From Streptomyces sp. Sge12 (lineage in GTDB: Bacteria; Actinomycetota; Actinomycetes; Streptomycetales; Streptomycetaceae): a DNA stretch of 64,000 nucleotides. Under the pieces are notes generated by a model. It worked only from the letters and a program-made list of their open reading frames with translations. It was not told where the DNA came from and made no database searches. Where the stretch lies: contig NZ_CP020555.1 in the NCBI RefSeq assembly GCF_002080455.1, forward strand, positions 930,001 to 994,000, in the 5' to 3' direction. The position numbers were made by a program, and so were the translations under genes. Numbering within the stretch: position 1 is the stretch's first letter; every line of letters starts with the position of its first letter. Below are positions 35,569 through 43,945 of this stretch, piece by piece.

Positions 35569-36248
35569 CGCAGGAGGCCCTCACGGCGGGCCACGGCGAC
35601 GGCCTCCAGTTGGGAGCGGGCACCGAGTTTCACCAGGACCCGCTGGATGTGGTTCCTGGCGGTGTTGAGGGCGATGCCGAGCCGCCGGCTGATCTCGGCC
35701 GTACCCAGGCCGTCGCCGAGCAGGGAGAGGGTCTCGCGCTCGCGCGGGGTGAGGGTCGTACCCGCGCCGGCGGTCCTGCCGGCCAGCCGGTCCAGCGCTC
35801 CGCCGAGCAGTCCCCTGCTGAAGGCCACTTCCCCCGCCGCCACCAGGCGTACGCCGTCCTGGAGCTCACGCAGGTTGCCGACCTTGAGGATCAGTCCCGA
35901 GCCGCCGGCCTCGGCGACGTCGGCGGCCACCGCCGGGGTGCCTTCGCCGGTCAGCACCAGCACCCGGGCGCCGGGTGCGGCGGCCTTGAGCGCGGCGATG
36001 GCGGCGATGCCGTCGCCGTCGGGCAGCCGCCGATCCAGCACCACCACGGCGGGGCGCAGCCGGGCCGCATCGGCCAGCGCGTCCTTCACGCACAGGCTGC
36101 GGCCGACCACTTCCAGGTCGTCGGTACGGTCCAGGGCGAGCCGGATCGCCTCGGCCACCATGTCGTGGTCCTCGACGAGCAGGATGGTGATGCGTCCCCC
36201 GGCGGTGCGCGGCACCGTGTCCGGTGCGGTCCGCGGTGTCGACGGCAT
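35565..36248 (-). CDS. NarL/LuxR-type response regulator
   Basis: Encodes 227 aa. The receiver (ITILLVEDHDMVAEAIRLAL, Asp in VVVLDRRLPDGDG, Lys in LILKVGN) is followed by a LuxR HTH (TLTPRERETLSLLGDGLGTA, EISRRLGIALNTARNHIQRV, LVKLGARSQLEA). ATG 36248 shares one base with the stop of the STAS gene. The stop overlaps the kinase start. It is likely the DNA-binding partner of that kinase. Confidence 0.92.
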   Translation of the reverse strand: MPSTPRTAPDTVPRTAGGRITILLVEDHDMVAEAIRLALDRTDDLEVVGRSLCVKDALADAARLRPAVVVLDRRLPDGDGIAAIAALKAAAPGARVLVLTGEGTPAVAADVAEAGGSGLILKVGNLRELQDGVRLVAAGEVAFSRGLLGGALDRLAGRTAGAGTTLTPRERETLSLLGDGLGTAEISRRLGIALNTARNHIQRVLVKLGARSQLEAVAVARREGLLR

Positions 36249-36592
36249 CACAGGGTCCTCGGTGGTAGACGCGGCACGCCGTCGGCGAACAGTTCGTCGA
36301 CGCCGGTGAGGGTCAGCAGTCGGGCCACCTGCGTGCGGGCGCCCTCGACGCACAGCTCGGTGCCGATCCTATCCGCTGCGGCCTTGGCCTCCACCAGCAC
36401 GTTGAGCCCCGCGCAGTCGCAGAACCGCAGGTCCCGCAGGTCGAGCACGACACGGTCGGGCCGTCGCGCGAAGCATTCGGTGACCGCGGCGAGCAGCTGC
36501 GCGGTGCCGTCCAGGTCCAGCGCGCCGACGAGCCGCAGACCGGCCCCGGCCGCGTCGGGTTCGGTGCTGACCCGGAACGCCGGGCCGGTCAC
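36248..36592 (-). CDS. STAS-domain protein lacking the phosphorylatable serine
   Basis: Encodes 114 aa from GTG 36592, with AGAAGG upstream. The STAS domain shows LRLVGALDLDGTAQLLAAVT, VVLDLRDLRFCDCAGLNVLV and VARLLTLTGVDELF. The switch motif normally DSSG reads DCAG, so the Ser phosphorylated in SpoIIAA-type antagonists is Ala. The protein could be constitutively in its 'active', partner-binding form. It is the first gene of the STAS - regulator - kinase - receiver operon, an unusual mixing of partner-switch and two-component parts. Confidence 0.85.
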   Translation of the reverse strand: MTGPAFRVSTEPDAAGAGLRLVGALDLDGTAQLLAAVTECFARRPDRVVLDLRDLRFCDCAGLNVLVEAKAAADRIGTELCVEGARTQVARLLTLTGVDELFADGVPRLPPRTL

Positions 36593-36886
36593 GTCGCGCC
36601 TTCTCTCATGCGGCAACCCCAAGCCTGGGCAATGGGCACCAGTCAAGAGTAGTGAATCTGCACCAGAAAAGAACCCGTTCTCCTGACGGGTCACCACTGG
36701 ATGGGCGGATCGGCCCGAAATCGCACGATAGCAGGGAGCGCGAACCCGTGAACATTTCAAACGGGCTGGGTACCCTGCTGTGGGGGAAACACACCGAGGG
36801 ACGGGGCCCCGACAAGGCTGCGGGACCGGGGCACCAGTGGGGCACCCGAGCAGCGAGGTGCGCAGTGGAGTGGAAGGGGCGTGGGG
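36593..36886. other. Divergent intergenic region, 294 bases
   Basis: It holds the promoters of the STAS operon (minus) and the HATPase gene (plus). The inverted repeat ACCCGTTCTCCTGACGGGT lies near 36670. GGGTAC at 36768-36773 resembles a SigB-type -10 but lacks the matching GNNT at correct distance. No gene is seen. Confidence 0.4.
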
Positions 36887-37294
36887 ATGGAGCTCTCGTC
36901 GGCCATTTCGCACGACGCCCGTCACGCGCAGGAACGCGTGAATTTCGACGGCGCACCCGGCTGCATCGCCGAAGCACGGGACACCGCCGACGCCTTTCTC
37001 CGCCACCACTGCGCGCCCACCCACGGAACCTTTCACGATGACGTCCTGCTGGTCGTCTCCGAGCTGGTGACCAACGCCGTCCGCCACGCTCCCGGCCCCT
37101 TCGTCCTGGGGCTCGGTCTGGTTCCCGGCGGGATCGAGGTCACCGTGCGGGACACGAGCCCGCGTCCCCCGCACTCCCGGACCCCCGACCGGACCGGCGG
37201 ACGCGGGTGGACCATCGTCCAGGCCCTCGCCCACCGGGTCCGTGTCGTCCCCTGCCACGACGGCAAGACCGTCCACGCGGAGCTGGTCCAGTAG
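36887..37294 (+). CDS. HATPase-domain anti-sigma-type serine kinase (RsbW-like)
   Basis: Encodes 135 aa from ATG 36887 (GTG 36881 also possible). The GHKL fold is marked by the N box DVLLVVSELVTNAVRHAPGP and the G box DRTGGRGWTIVQALAHRVRV. Such short proteins phosphorylate STAS antagonists or bind sigma factors. It is divergent from the STAS gene at 36592, which lacks the target Ser. That makes the pair odd: binding without phosphorylation is possible. It could instead serve the intact STAS protein at 15942. Confidence 0.85.
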   Translation: MELSSAISHDARHAQERVNFDGAPGCIAEARDTADAFLRHHCAPTHGTFHDDVLLVVSELVTNAVRHAPGPFVLGLGLVPGGIEVTVRDTSPRPPHSRTPDRTGGRGWTIVQALAHRVRVVPCHDGKTVHAELVQ

Positions 37295-37306
37295 TCCCGT
37301 CGACGG

Positions 37307-38080
37307 TCAGGCGCGGGGCGGGCGCGTCGCGGTGTCCAGGTAGAAGGAATCGATGCTCTGGACGGCCTGCTCGAACTCTTCCAGGTTCACGGGCTTCGTC
37401 ACGTAGGCGTTGGCGTGGCTGGTGTAGGCGCCGGCGACGTCGTCCGGGGCGGAGGACGTGGTGAGGACGACGACCGGAATGCTCTGGAGGTCGGCGTCGT
37501 TCTTCAGGATGCGGAGCAGGTCGCGGCCGTTCATGCGGGGCATGTTCAGGTCGAGCACGATCAGGTCGGGGCGCGGGCTGTCGGGGTTGCGCAGGTGCTC
37601 CAGGGCGGCGACACCGTCGGTGGCCTGGACCAGGTTGCGGGCCCCGCGCTCGGCGAGTGCCTCCTCGATGAGCATGGCGTCGGCGATGTCGTCCTCCACG
37701 AGCAGGACATCGAACGGGCGGGCGGGGGCGTTCATCGTCAGCTGCTCCGTGGGTGCTTCGTCGGTGTGGTTGAAAAGCCCCGGCCAGCGGCGCCGGGCGC
37801 CCTGGCGGGTCATGCCGCATGCGCGGCCGATCTGGGGGTATCCGGCTCCGGCACGCGCGGCATCGATGGCCGCTGCGCGTTGCAGCCGCTCTGCGGCCTG
37901 TTGGAGGTGGTCCAGTACGTGCAGGCGTGCCAGGGCCTGGGCGCGGTCGTCCGACGTCGGGCGGGAGAGGTCGGTCTGCAGGTGGAGAGCCAGGCGCCGG
38001 GCGAGGTCGGCGACAGCTGCGTCGGCGACGGAGGCCGTCTCCTTCGAGGTGGTCCGCAGGTGGAAGTTCTTGCCTGGCAT
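37307..38080 (-). CDS. HTH-like domain fused to CheY-type receiver (Rcp1-like)
   Basis: One open frame of 257 aa. About 1-110 is helical with a recognition-like segment (GYPQIGRACGMTRQGARRRW). About 120-255 is a receiver domain close to cyanobacterial Rcp1: VLLVEDDIADAMLIEEALAE, Asp in LIVLDLNMPRMNGRDLL, and Lys in NAYVTKPVNLEEFEQAV. An internal ATG at 37733 with GGAG upstream opens exactly at the receiver (MNAPARPF), so a separate receiver may also be made. Rcp1-type receivers pair with phytochrome-like kinases; the CHASE3 kinase at 38197 is divergent and a likely partner. Confidence 0.82.
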   Translation of the reverse strand: MPGKNFHLRTTSKETASVADAAVADLARRLALHLQTDLSRPTSDDRAQALARLHVLDHLQQAAERLQRAAAIDAARAGAGYPQIGRACGMTRQGARRRWPGLFNHTDEAPTEQLTMNAPARPFDVLLVEDDIADAMLIEEALAERGARNLVQATDGVAALEHLRNPDSPRPDLIVLDLNMPRMNGRDLLRILKNDADLQSIPVVVLTTSSAPDDVAGAYTSHANAYVTKPVNLEEFEQAVQSIDSFYLDTATRPPRA

Positions 38081-38196
38081 ACCCCGCACCTTAGGCCCCC
38101 GAACCGACCTGCGACAACAAAGGTTGTCCGATGCCCTCTACAGTGTGCGCTGCGCCTGCTGTTCGAAGCGGCTGTCTCGGGAGGGGAAAGCAGAGG

Positions 38197-39795
38197 ATGA
38201 CCGGCATGATGAGGCCGCGTGCGCGGAGCCTTTCCGCGTGGACGACCCGGCGGTGGCTCCGCGTCGGTGTCGCCGTGTCCCTGGTGGTGCTGGCCGTGCT
38301 CGGTGTGACCGGGGCATGGGTGCTGGGGCGTACGGCGACGATCAGCGACGAGCTCGTGGACGTGCGGTCCCCCGCACTGTCCACCTCGTTCCGCCTGGAG
38401 GCCGCCCTCCTCAACCAGGAAACCGGCATCCGCGGCTACGGGCTCACCGGGACCCCGGAATTCCTGGAGCCGTACCGGCGGGGGCTCGCGGACGAGAAGA
38501 CGTACACGGCGCAGCTCACGCAGCTCCTGGCCGGCAACGCCCGCGCGCTCGACGACCTGAGGACCGTCCAGGACGCACTGTCCACGTGGCAGGAGAGGAT
38601 CGCCCGCCCCGTCGCCGACTCACCCCCCGGGTCGGCCTCTCCCCTGGCCGGCGAACGCGCCGCCGAGTCCAAGACGGCATTCGACGCCCTGCGCCGGGCC
38701 ATGACGGACCAGCAGGAACGGCTGCGCGCGGAGCGGGCCGGGACCCGGGCCGACCTTGTCGAAACCATGAGGCTTCGGAACTGGGTGTTCGCGGCGATCG
38801 CGGCCGTGATCGCCGTCCTGGCCGGCCTGGTGTTCGAAGGCCTGCGCCGCGGCATCAACCGGCCGCTGGAGCAGCTCGCGGCGGACGCCCGCACGGTCGC
38901 CGGTGGTGACTTCGACCACCCCATCTCCGCGGCCGGTCCGGCGGACCTGCGGCGCCTGAGCGGCGAGATCGACTTCATGCGCCGCCGGCTGGTGCGCGAG
39001 CTGGCCGTCAGCGAGGAGGCGCGGCGGCGCCTGGACGCACAGACCGCCGACCTCCAGCGTTCCAACGCCGAGCTGGAGCAGTTCGCGTACGTCGCCTCCC
39101 ACGACCTCCAGGAACCGTTGCGCAAGGTGTCCAGCTTCACGCAGCTCCTGCAGCGGCGCTACGGAGGGCAGCTCGACGCCAAGGCGGACCAGTACATCGG
39201 CATCGCGGTCGACGGCGCCAACCGGATGCAGAGCCTCATCAACGACCTCCTCGACTTCTCCCGGGTGGGACGCGTCCACCACGATCCCGTGGAGGTCGAC
39301 CTCGACTCGGTCATGGAACGGACCCTGTCCGCGATGAGCGTCGGCATCGAGGAGGCGGGCGCGTCGATCACGCACGATCCGCTGCCCACCCTCGTCGCCG
39401 ATGCCACGCAGATGGGCATGCTCTGGCAGAACCTGATCGGCAACGCGGTCAAGTTCCGCCGTCCGGACCGGGCACCGGAAATCCGTGTCACGGCCGCCCG
39501 GGAAGGCGAGCTGTGGCGGTTCACCGTGACCGACAACGGCATCGGGATCGCACCCGAGTACGCCGACAAGGTGTTCGTGATCTTCCAGCGGCTCCACACC
39601 AAGGACGCCTATCCCGGAAGCGGAATCGGCCTGGCCATGTGCAAGAAGATCGTCGAGTTCCACGGCGGCACCATCGCCGTCGACCCCGACCACCGGGACG
39701 GGACGCGCATCAGCTTCACCCTCGCCCCCGTACCTCCCCCGGCCCCGTCGACCATCGCGGAAGCGACCCGGGCCACCGCGGAGCCGGCGCCATGA
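38197..39795 (+). CDS. CHASE3-HAMP sensor histidine kinase
   Basis: Encodes 532 aa. TM1 is about 25-42 (VGVAVSLVVLAVLGVTGAWV); an extracellular CHASE3 domain follows (NQETGIRGYGLTGTPEFLEP); TM2 is about 195-215; then HAMP, a coiled coil, and HisKA with ASHDLQEPLRKVSSF. The HATPase has GNAVKFRR, DNGIGI and GSGIGLAMCKKIVEFHGG. This is the bacteriophytochrome-like 'SHDLQEPL' kinase type. It is coupled to the receiver-PP2C gene by an ATGA overlap. ATG 38197 follows GAGGGGAAAGCAGAGG. Confidence 0.92.
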   Translation: MTGMMRPRARSLSAWTTRRWLRVGVAVSLVVLAVLGVTGAWVLGRTATISDELVDVRSPALSTSFRLEAALLNQETGIRGYGLTGTPEFLEPYRRGLADEKTYTAQLTQLLAGNARALDDLRTVQDALSTWQERIARPVADSPPGSASPLAGERAAESKTAFDALRRAMTDQQERLRAERAGTRADLVETMRLRNWVFAAIAAVIAVLAGLVFEGLRRGINRPLEQLAADARTVAGGDFDHPISAAGPADLRRLSGEIDFMRRRLVRELAVSEEARRRLDAQTADLQRSNAELEQFAYVASHDLQEPLRKVSSFTQLLQRRYGGQLDAKADQYIGIAVDGANRMQSLINDLLDFSRVGRVHHDPVEVDLDSVMERTLSAMSVGIEEAGASITHDPLPTLVADATQMGMLWQNLIGNAVKFRRPDRAPEIRVTAAREGELWRFTVTDNGIGIAPEYADKVFVIFQRLHTKDAYPGSGIGLAMCKKIVEFHGGTIAVDPDHRDGTRISFTLAPVPPPAPSTIAEATRATAEPAP

Positions 39796-40988
39796 CCGCG
39801 ACCCTCACCCACACGGGCGGCATCGGCGCGGACGAACCGGTCTACCGCATCCTGCTCATAGAGGACGACGCCGCCGACGCCCTGCTCGTCGAGGAGCTCC
39901 TCCACGACACCGAGCTGCGCTTCGAGCTCACCACGAGCGTCTCGCTGGCCGATGCCCGCTCGGAACTCGCGACCCGCACCGTCGACTGCATCCTCCTCGA
40001 CCTGCACCTGCCGGACGTGTCGGGCACCGATGCGGTCACCACCGTCCGCGCGATGGCCCCGCACACCGCCGTGATCGTCCTGACCGGCCTGTCCGAGAAG
40101 CAGGCGGGCTCCGAGGCGATGGCCGCCGGGGCCCAGGACTACCTCGTCAAGGGCAAGGTCGAAGCCGACCTGCTGCGCCGCACGGTCCGCTACGCCGTCT
40201 ACCGCAGCCACACCGAACGCGCGGCGGCCGAAGCCCAGTCGGCCCGCCAGCGGGCGGAGGAGAACGCCCGGCTGGAACGCGGACTGCTGCCCCGGCCCCT
40301 CCTGGACACCTCCACCGTGACGGTGACCACCCGCTACCTGCCCGGCGCCGAACAGGCCCTCCTCGGCGGCGACTTCCTCGACGTCGTGGAGGGGGACGGC
40401 GGACTGCTGCACGCCGTCGTCGGTGACGTCAGCGGACACGGCCCCGACGCCGCCGCCCTCGGCGTCTGCCTGCGCATCGCATGGCGCTCGCTCGTCCTGG
40501 CCGGACACCACGGCACCGAACTGCTGCACCTCATGGAACGCCTGCTGGTGGCGGAGCGCGGCACCCAGCCGCTGTTCGCCACCTGCACGCTGCTCACCCT
40601 CGACCAGAAGGCCGCCACCGCCACCCTCTACCTGGCGGGCCACCACGAACCCCTGCTCACCGCCTCGGAGAAGACCCTGGAGGTGGCCGCCGAGCACGGC
40701 ATCGCGCTCGGCATCGTCCCCGGCCACCACGACTGGCCCGCCACGGTCATCCCGCTCCCGGACGCCGGGGCGCTCACCCTCTACACCGACGGCCTCACCG
40801 AAGGCCACAACGGTGACGCCGCCGGCCGGCTCGGCATCGAGGGACTCCTGCCCCTGATCAACACCACACCCTCCGAGGACCCCGCGGCGCATCTGGACAG
40901 CCTCATCCACCAGACCCGGGCGCTCAACGCCGGAAGACACACCGACGACCTCGCCGTCCTCCGCCTCGACTGGGACTTCCAGGCATGA
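39792..40988 (+). CDS. Receiver-SpoIIE phosphatase response regulator
   Basis: Encodes 398 aa. About 17-135 is a receiver (RILLIEDDAADALLVEELLH, Asp in CILLDLHLPDVSG, Lys in DYLVKGKVEAD). About 140-165 is a coiled coil. About 170-395 is a PP2C domain with GGDFLDVVEGDGG, VGDVSGHGPDAAALG, LYTDGLTEGHNG and HTDDLAVLRL. Phosphorylation by the coupled CHASE3 kinase would set phosphatase activity toward a STAS antagonist. This links two-component input to partner switching, as RssB/RsbU-like regulators do. Confidence 0.92.
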   Translation: MTATLTHTGGIGADEPVYRILLIEDDAADALLVEELLHDTELRFELTTSVSLADARSELATRTVDCILLDLHLPDVSGTDAVTTVRAMAPHTAVIVLTGLSEKQAGSEAMAAGAQDYLVKGKVEADLLRRTVRYAVYRSHTERAAAEAQSARQRAEENARLERGLLPRPLLDTSTVTVTTRYLPGAEQALLGGDFLDVVEGDGGLLHAVVGDVSGHGPDAAALGVCLRIAWRSLVLAGHHGTELLHLMERLLVAERGTQPLFATCTLLTLDQKAATATLYLAGHHEPLLTASEKTLEVAAEHGIALGIVPGHHDWPATVIPLPDAGALTLYTDGLTEGHNGDAAGRLGIEGLLPLINTTPSEDPAAHLDSLIHQTRALNAGRHTDDLAVLRLDWDFQA

Positions 40989-40993
40989 CCCCA

Positions 40994-41008
40994 CGCCCCT
41001 GAGGGGCG
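40994..41008. terminator. Short hairpin between convergent genes
   Basis: CGCCCC and GGGGCG arms over the loop TGA. The stem is short, so its strength is doubtful. Confidence 0.35.
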
Positions 41009-41017
41009 AGACGCTCC

Positions 41018-42040
41018 CTAGGCCAGGGGTGTGCGCAGTGCGCTGCCCTGGCGGTCCCAGGCTTCGCGGATGTGGCTGGCGAGACGGTCTTCGAGCAGGA
41101 CGGTCGCGGCGCAGCCGAACGCGATGTCCTCCTCGAGGTCCGGTGCGTCGGCGAGGAGGCCGCCGATCACTTCGTGGCGTACGACCTGCTCGTGGACGGC
41201 GTCGGCCTCGACGTGCTCGGCGTAGAAGTGCTCCGCGGCCGGACCGGCCCCGCAACGCCGCATGGCCTTGGCCAGGCGGCGGGAGCCGGGTGACGAGGTG
41301 ACCTCGACGCACGCGAAGTGTCCGACGAGCGCTCCGCGCAGGGCCCGGTGCAGCCCGAAGAGGGACATCAGGTTCACGGTGGCGAGCAGCGGCGCCGGTG
41401 CCTGCTCCAGGTAGCGGCCGTAGGCGGGATCCAGGCCGAGGTCGGTCATGAGGTCGGCGAAGAGCCGTGCGTGGATGCGTTCGGCGCGGCCGGCACCGAA
41501 CTCGTCGTACTCGATGGCCACCATCGCCGCCTTCGCGCGGCCGGTCAGGCGGGGGACGACCCAGATGTGCGGGTCGGCCTCCTTGAGGTGGTAGAGGGAG
41601 CGCAGGGCCGCGTACTCGCGCAACTGCCAGAGCTCACCCTCGGTTTCGAGGTGGTGGCTGAGGCTGTCGGAGAGGTCGACGGGTTCGACGAGCAGCGGGG
41701 CGAAGGCGTCCTCGACCGACCGGGGCGCGTCGGGCAGCTCGGTGCGCAGGGCGTGCAGGAAACGGGCTTCGACGGCCTGGCGCAGGCGCAGCAGGTCCGG
41801 ATCCCATTCCCGTGCGTCGTCCACCTCCTCGAAGCCGCGGTAGTGCAGCTCGTACATCAGGTAGAGGGCGAGCTGGAGGTCGTCGCCCCACGGGTCGGCC
41901 TTGAGTACGGCGCCGGGCGCGTACACGGGCGGGGTGCCCTTCCGCAGGGCCCGGACGACGGCGTCGGACAGGTCGCCCCGTCCCTCGACGAGGCGGGGGC
42001 CGGCGGCGGTCATGGTGCTGGTCGGGCTGGGAGGGGTCAT
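41018..42040 (-). CDS. Iron-containing redox enzyme (haem-oxygenase-like diiron fold)
   Basis: Encodes 340 aa. The helical fold shows an early Glu in YLMYELHYRGFEEVDD, then VAIEYDEFGAGRAERIHARL with the E...H pair, and EHFYAEHVEADAVHEQVV carrying further His/Glu/Asp ligands. This ligand layout fits the haem-oxygenase-like diiron oxidase/oxygenase superfamily (PF14518-type). Members include oxidative decarboxylases and N-oxygenases. It is the third gene of a coupled trio after a methyltransferase and a CDGSH protein, with an ATGA overlap to the latter. Substrate unknown. Confidence 0.82.
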   Translation of the reverse strand: MTPPSPTSTMTAAGPRLVEGRGDLSDAVVRALRKGTPPVYAPGAVLKADPWGDDLQLALYLMYELHYRGFEEVDDAREWDPDLLRLRQAVEARFLHALRTELPDAPRSVEDAFAPLLVEPVDLSDSLSHHLETEGELWQLREYAALRSLYHLKEADPHIWVVPRLTGRAKAAMVAIEYDEFGAGRAERIHARLFADLMTDLGLDPAYGRYLEQAPAPLLATVNLMSLFGLHRALRGALVGHFACVEVTSSPGSRRLAKAMRRCGAGPAAEHFYAEHVEADAVHEQVVRHEVIGGLLADAPDLEEDIAFGCAATVLLEDRLASHIREAWDRQGSALRTPLA

Positions 42041-42312
42041 TCCGGGTTCCTGTTCTCGGTGGGCGATGCGGCTCGTTCGCGGCGGCGGTGGCTGGTGTCG
42101 CACCACGGATACGTACGGCTGCGGCGGCAGGTGCACACGGCGACCATGAAGCGGTCGGACCGGGCGACCGTCCCGTCGTCGAGAACGATTTCGACGGGAC
42201 CCTCCATCAGGACGGGGCCCTGGCACTCCAGGGTCACCCGGCGGGCGTCCGCGCCCGCCCTGCCGGGGACGGCAGGAACCGGGCTCGCGGTCGGCTCAGG
42301 TGCGCTGGGCAC
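42037..42312 (-). CDS. CDGSH iron-sulfur domain protein
   Basis: Encodes 91 aa from GTG 42312. The 2Fe-2S motif is complete: Cys-x-Cys, then Cys and His in VCTCRRSRTYPWCDTSHRRR. A short beta region precedes it (LECQGPVLMEGPVEIVLDDG). CDGSH clusters are redox-active and can transfer electrons or clusters. It overlaps the methyltransferase gene by 17 bases and the diiron-type gene by 4, so it may be the electron donor for the latter. Confidence 0.85.
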   Translation of the reverse strand: MPSAPEPTASPVPAVPGRAGADARRVTLECQGPVLMEGPVEIVLDDGTVARSDRFMVAVCTCRRSRTYPWCDTSHRRRERAASPTENRNPE

Positions 42313-42988
42313 GGATGACCACCAGCTCTTCCCGTTCTTCGGCTTCGGCCGCCAGGCCCCGCTGTTCCAGCCAGGACCGCCGCGACCGCAGGACCGGGCC
42401 CCAGGGCACGGAGGCCGTCGCCGTGACCCGCGCGGCAAGCCCTGCCCCTGCCAGCCGGTCGAGGGTCTCCTCGGCACCGCACATCCCCGAGTGCACCATG
42501 AGCAGGATTCCGCCGGGCCGCAGCAGGGCGGGGGCGCCCCCGCAGATCCGGTCGATGACCGCGCGCCCGTCGAGACCGGCGTCCCAGGCCCGTTCCGGCC
42601 CCCGGGACGGCAGGCGGCCGTCGGGGGCGGGGACGTACGGGGGGTTCGAGACGACCACGTCGAAGCGCCGTCCCGTGGTGCGTGCCTCGAAATCCCCGTG
42701 CAGGACGCGCAACGGCAGCCGGTGGATCCAGGCGTTCAGCCGGGCCGTCACCACCGCGGGCCATGCCACGTCGACGGCCGTGACCCGGGCTCCCCTGGTC
42801 GCGGCGTGCAGGGCCAGGGCGCCGGTGCCCGTACCGATCTCCAGGAGCTCCGTGCGGGGGCCGAGGTCCTCGTGGGCGAGTGCCGCCGCGAGCATTCGGG
42901 TGTCCGCCTGCGGCTGGTAGACGCCCGGGAGAGCCACGAGGCCGCCGGGCAGCGTGGCCGAGGACAGGGCAGAAGCAGTACTGGGCAC
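42296..42988 (-). CDS. HemK/Mtq2-type class I methyltransferase
   Basis: Encodes 230 aa. GTG 42988 follows GGAGGT. The SAM-binding site is LLEIGTGTGALALHAATRGA and the N/Q-methyltransferase motif NPPY is in VVSNPPYVPA. NPPY enzymes methylate Gln/Asn or amide nitrogen; HemK acts on release factors. The small size and missing PrmC N-terminal domain resemble the HemK2/Mtq2 group. Being first in an operon with a CDGSH protein and a diiron-type enzyme suggests a small-molecule or modified-peptide role instead; this is open. Confidence 0.82.
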   Translation of the reverse strand: MPSTASALSSATLPGGLVALPGVYQPQADTRMLAAALAHEDLGPRTELLEIGTGTGALALHAATRGARVTAVDVAWPAVVTARLNAWIHRLPLRVLHGDFEARTTGRRFDVVVSNPPYVPAPDGRLPSRGPERAWDAGLDGRAVIDRICGGAPALLRPGGILLMVHSGMCGAEETLDRLAGAGLAARVTATASVPWGPVLRSRRSWLEQRGLAAEAEEREELVVIRAQRT

Positions 42989-43210
42989 CGTACCTCCGGT
43001 TTCACCGCGACCCGCCGAGCGAGTGACGGCAATGGACGACGTACTGCGCCTGCCCCGGGCGACGCGCCCTATACGGAAAAGGGTCGATCTTCGGAGGATC
43101 AGACCAAAAATTCGGTGCCGTTCCTGAATTCGTCCACGACCCTGAGCGGCTATTCCCGAATGAAGTGGTTGAGGGAGCAATCAGGAATTCATCTGCGCCG
43201 GGTTCCAAGT

Positions 43211-43263
43211 CGTCCGCCGTGCCTGTCCACCCGCAGGCCGCGGGTGGACAGGCACGGCGGACG
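43211..43263. terminator. Very strong hairpin terminator after the hemerythrin gene
   Basis: A perfect stem of about 24 bases with a 5-base loop AGGCC. The inner arms are CCGTGCCTGTCCACCCGC and GCGGGTGGACAGGCACGG. It lies 9 bases beyond the stop of the minus-strand hemerythrin gene. Confidence 0.85.
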
Positions 43264-43271
43264 GGTCGTCG

Positions 43272-43745
43272 TCAGTGCTTGGCGCTGGGGACGGCCAGGG
43301 GTTCGCCCGGAGCCTTCTTCTTCGCCGCCTCCATCTGTTCGCCGAGTTCAGTGAGGCGGTTGCGGCCCATGGCCTTGCGAACGTCGGGGAACCACTCCTT
43401 CTCCTCCTCCTCGACGTGATGGCGGACGTTCTCCATCAGCACGCTCATCTTGGCGTCGAACCGCTCGTCGGCCGCGTCCAGATCCTTCAGCTCGGAAAGC
43501 ATCCACAGCACGACGTGGTGCTCCTCGATGCTCTCCAGGACGTGGTCCTTGGTGTCGGGGGCGGCCTCGCGCGCGGCCGGGTAGAAGATCTTCTCCTCGA
43601 TCCACGTGTGCGTGGTCAACTCGTCGATCACCCGGTCGGCGATCTTCCGCTTCTCGGCGTGGGCGTTGTCACCGGCCTTCTCGAACTGCTTGAACAGCTT
43701 CTCGACCGTCTTGTGGTCTTCCTTCAGCAGGACGATTCCGTCCAT
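43272..43745 (-). CDS. Hemerythrin HHE-domain protein
   Basis: Encodes 157 aa. ATG 43745 follows AGGAGG. The non-haem di-iron ligands are in LLKEDHKTVEKLFKQFE, HTWIEEKIFYPAARE, ESIEEHHVVLWML and MENVRHHVEEEEKEWFPDV. Such cytosolic proteins bind oxygen or nitric oxide or buffer iron. Monocistronic, with an exceptionally strong terminator. Confidence 0.92.
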   Translation of the reverse strand: MDGIVLLKEDHKTVEKLFKQFEKAGDNAHAEKRKIADRVIDELTTHTWIEEKIFYPAAREAAPDTKDHVLESIEEHHVVLWMLSELKDLDAADERFDAKMSVLMENVRHHVEEEEKEWFPDVRKAMGRNRLTELGEQMEAAKKKAPGEPLAVPSAKH

Positions 43746-43907
43746 CAACGCCTCCTGTGCTTCGTGATACCGGGGCGGCGCGGCCCGCCGCCCCACGCCC
43801 CTCTACCCGGCGGCCGATCGCGTTGCTCGTCCGCAACGAGGGATCGACCCGGATGGGCGACGCTCCTGCTCCGTGCGCGCGGATCCGCGCTGCGGGCACC
43901 CGTACGC

Positions 43908-43939
43908 GCGGCGGAGACCGCCCCTGCGGTCTCCGCCGC
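43908..43939. terminator. Hairpin terminator after the DUF4235 gene
   Basis: GGCGGAGACCGC and GCGGTCTCCGCC pair perfectly over CCCT, just beyond the end of the minus-strand operon. Confidence 0.7.
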
Positions 43940-43945
43940 CGTGCG

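Noticed and set aside
36768-36773. GGGTAC as a SigB-type -10 upstream of the HATPase gene
   Set aside because: No GNNT element at 14-16 bases upstream.
43211-43263. 24-base palindrome as a transposon end or attachment site
   Set aside because: Its position just after a stop codon and its tight loop fit a terminator; no second copy or transposase is present.
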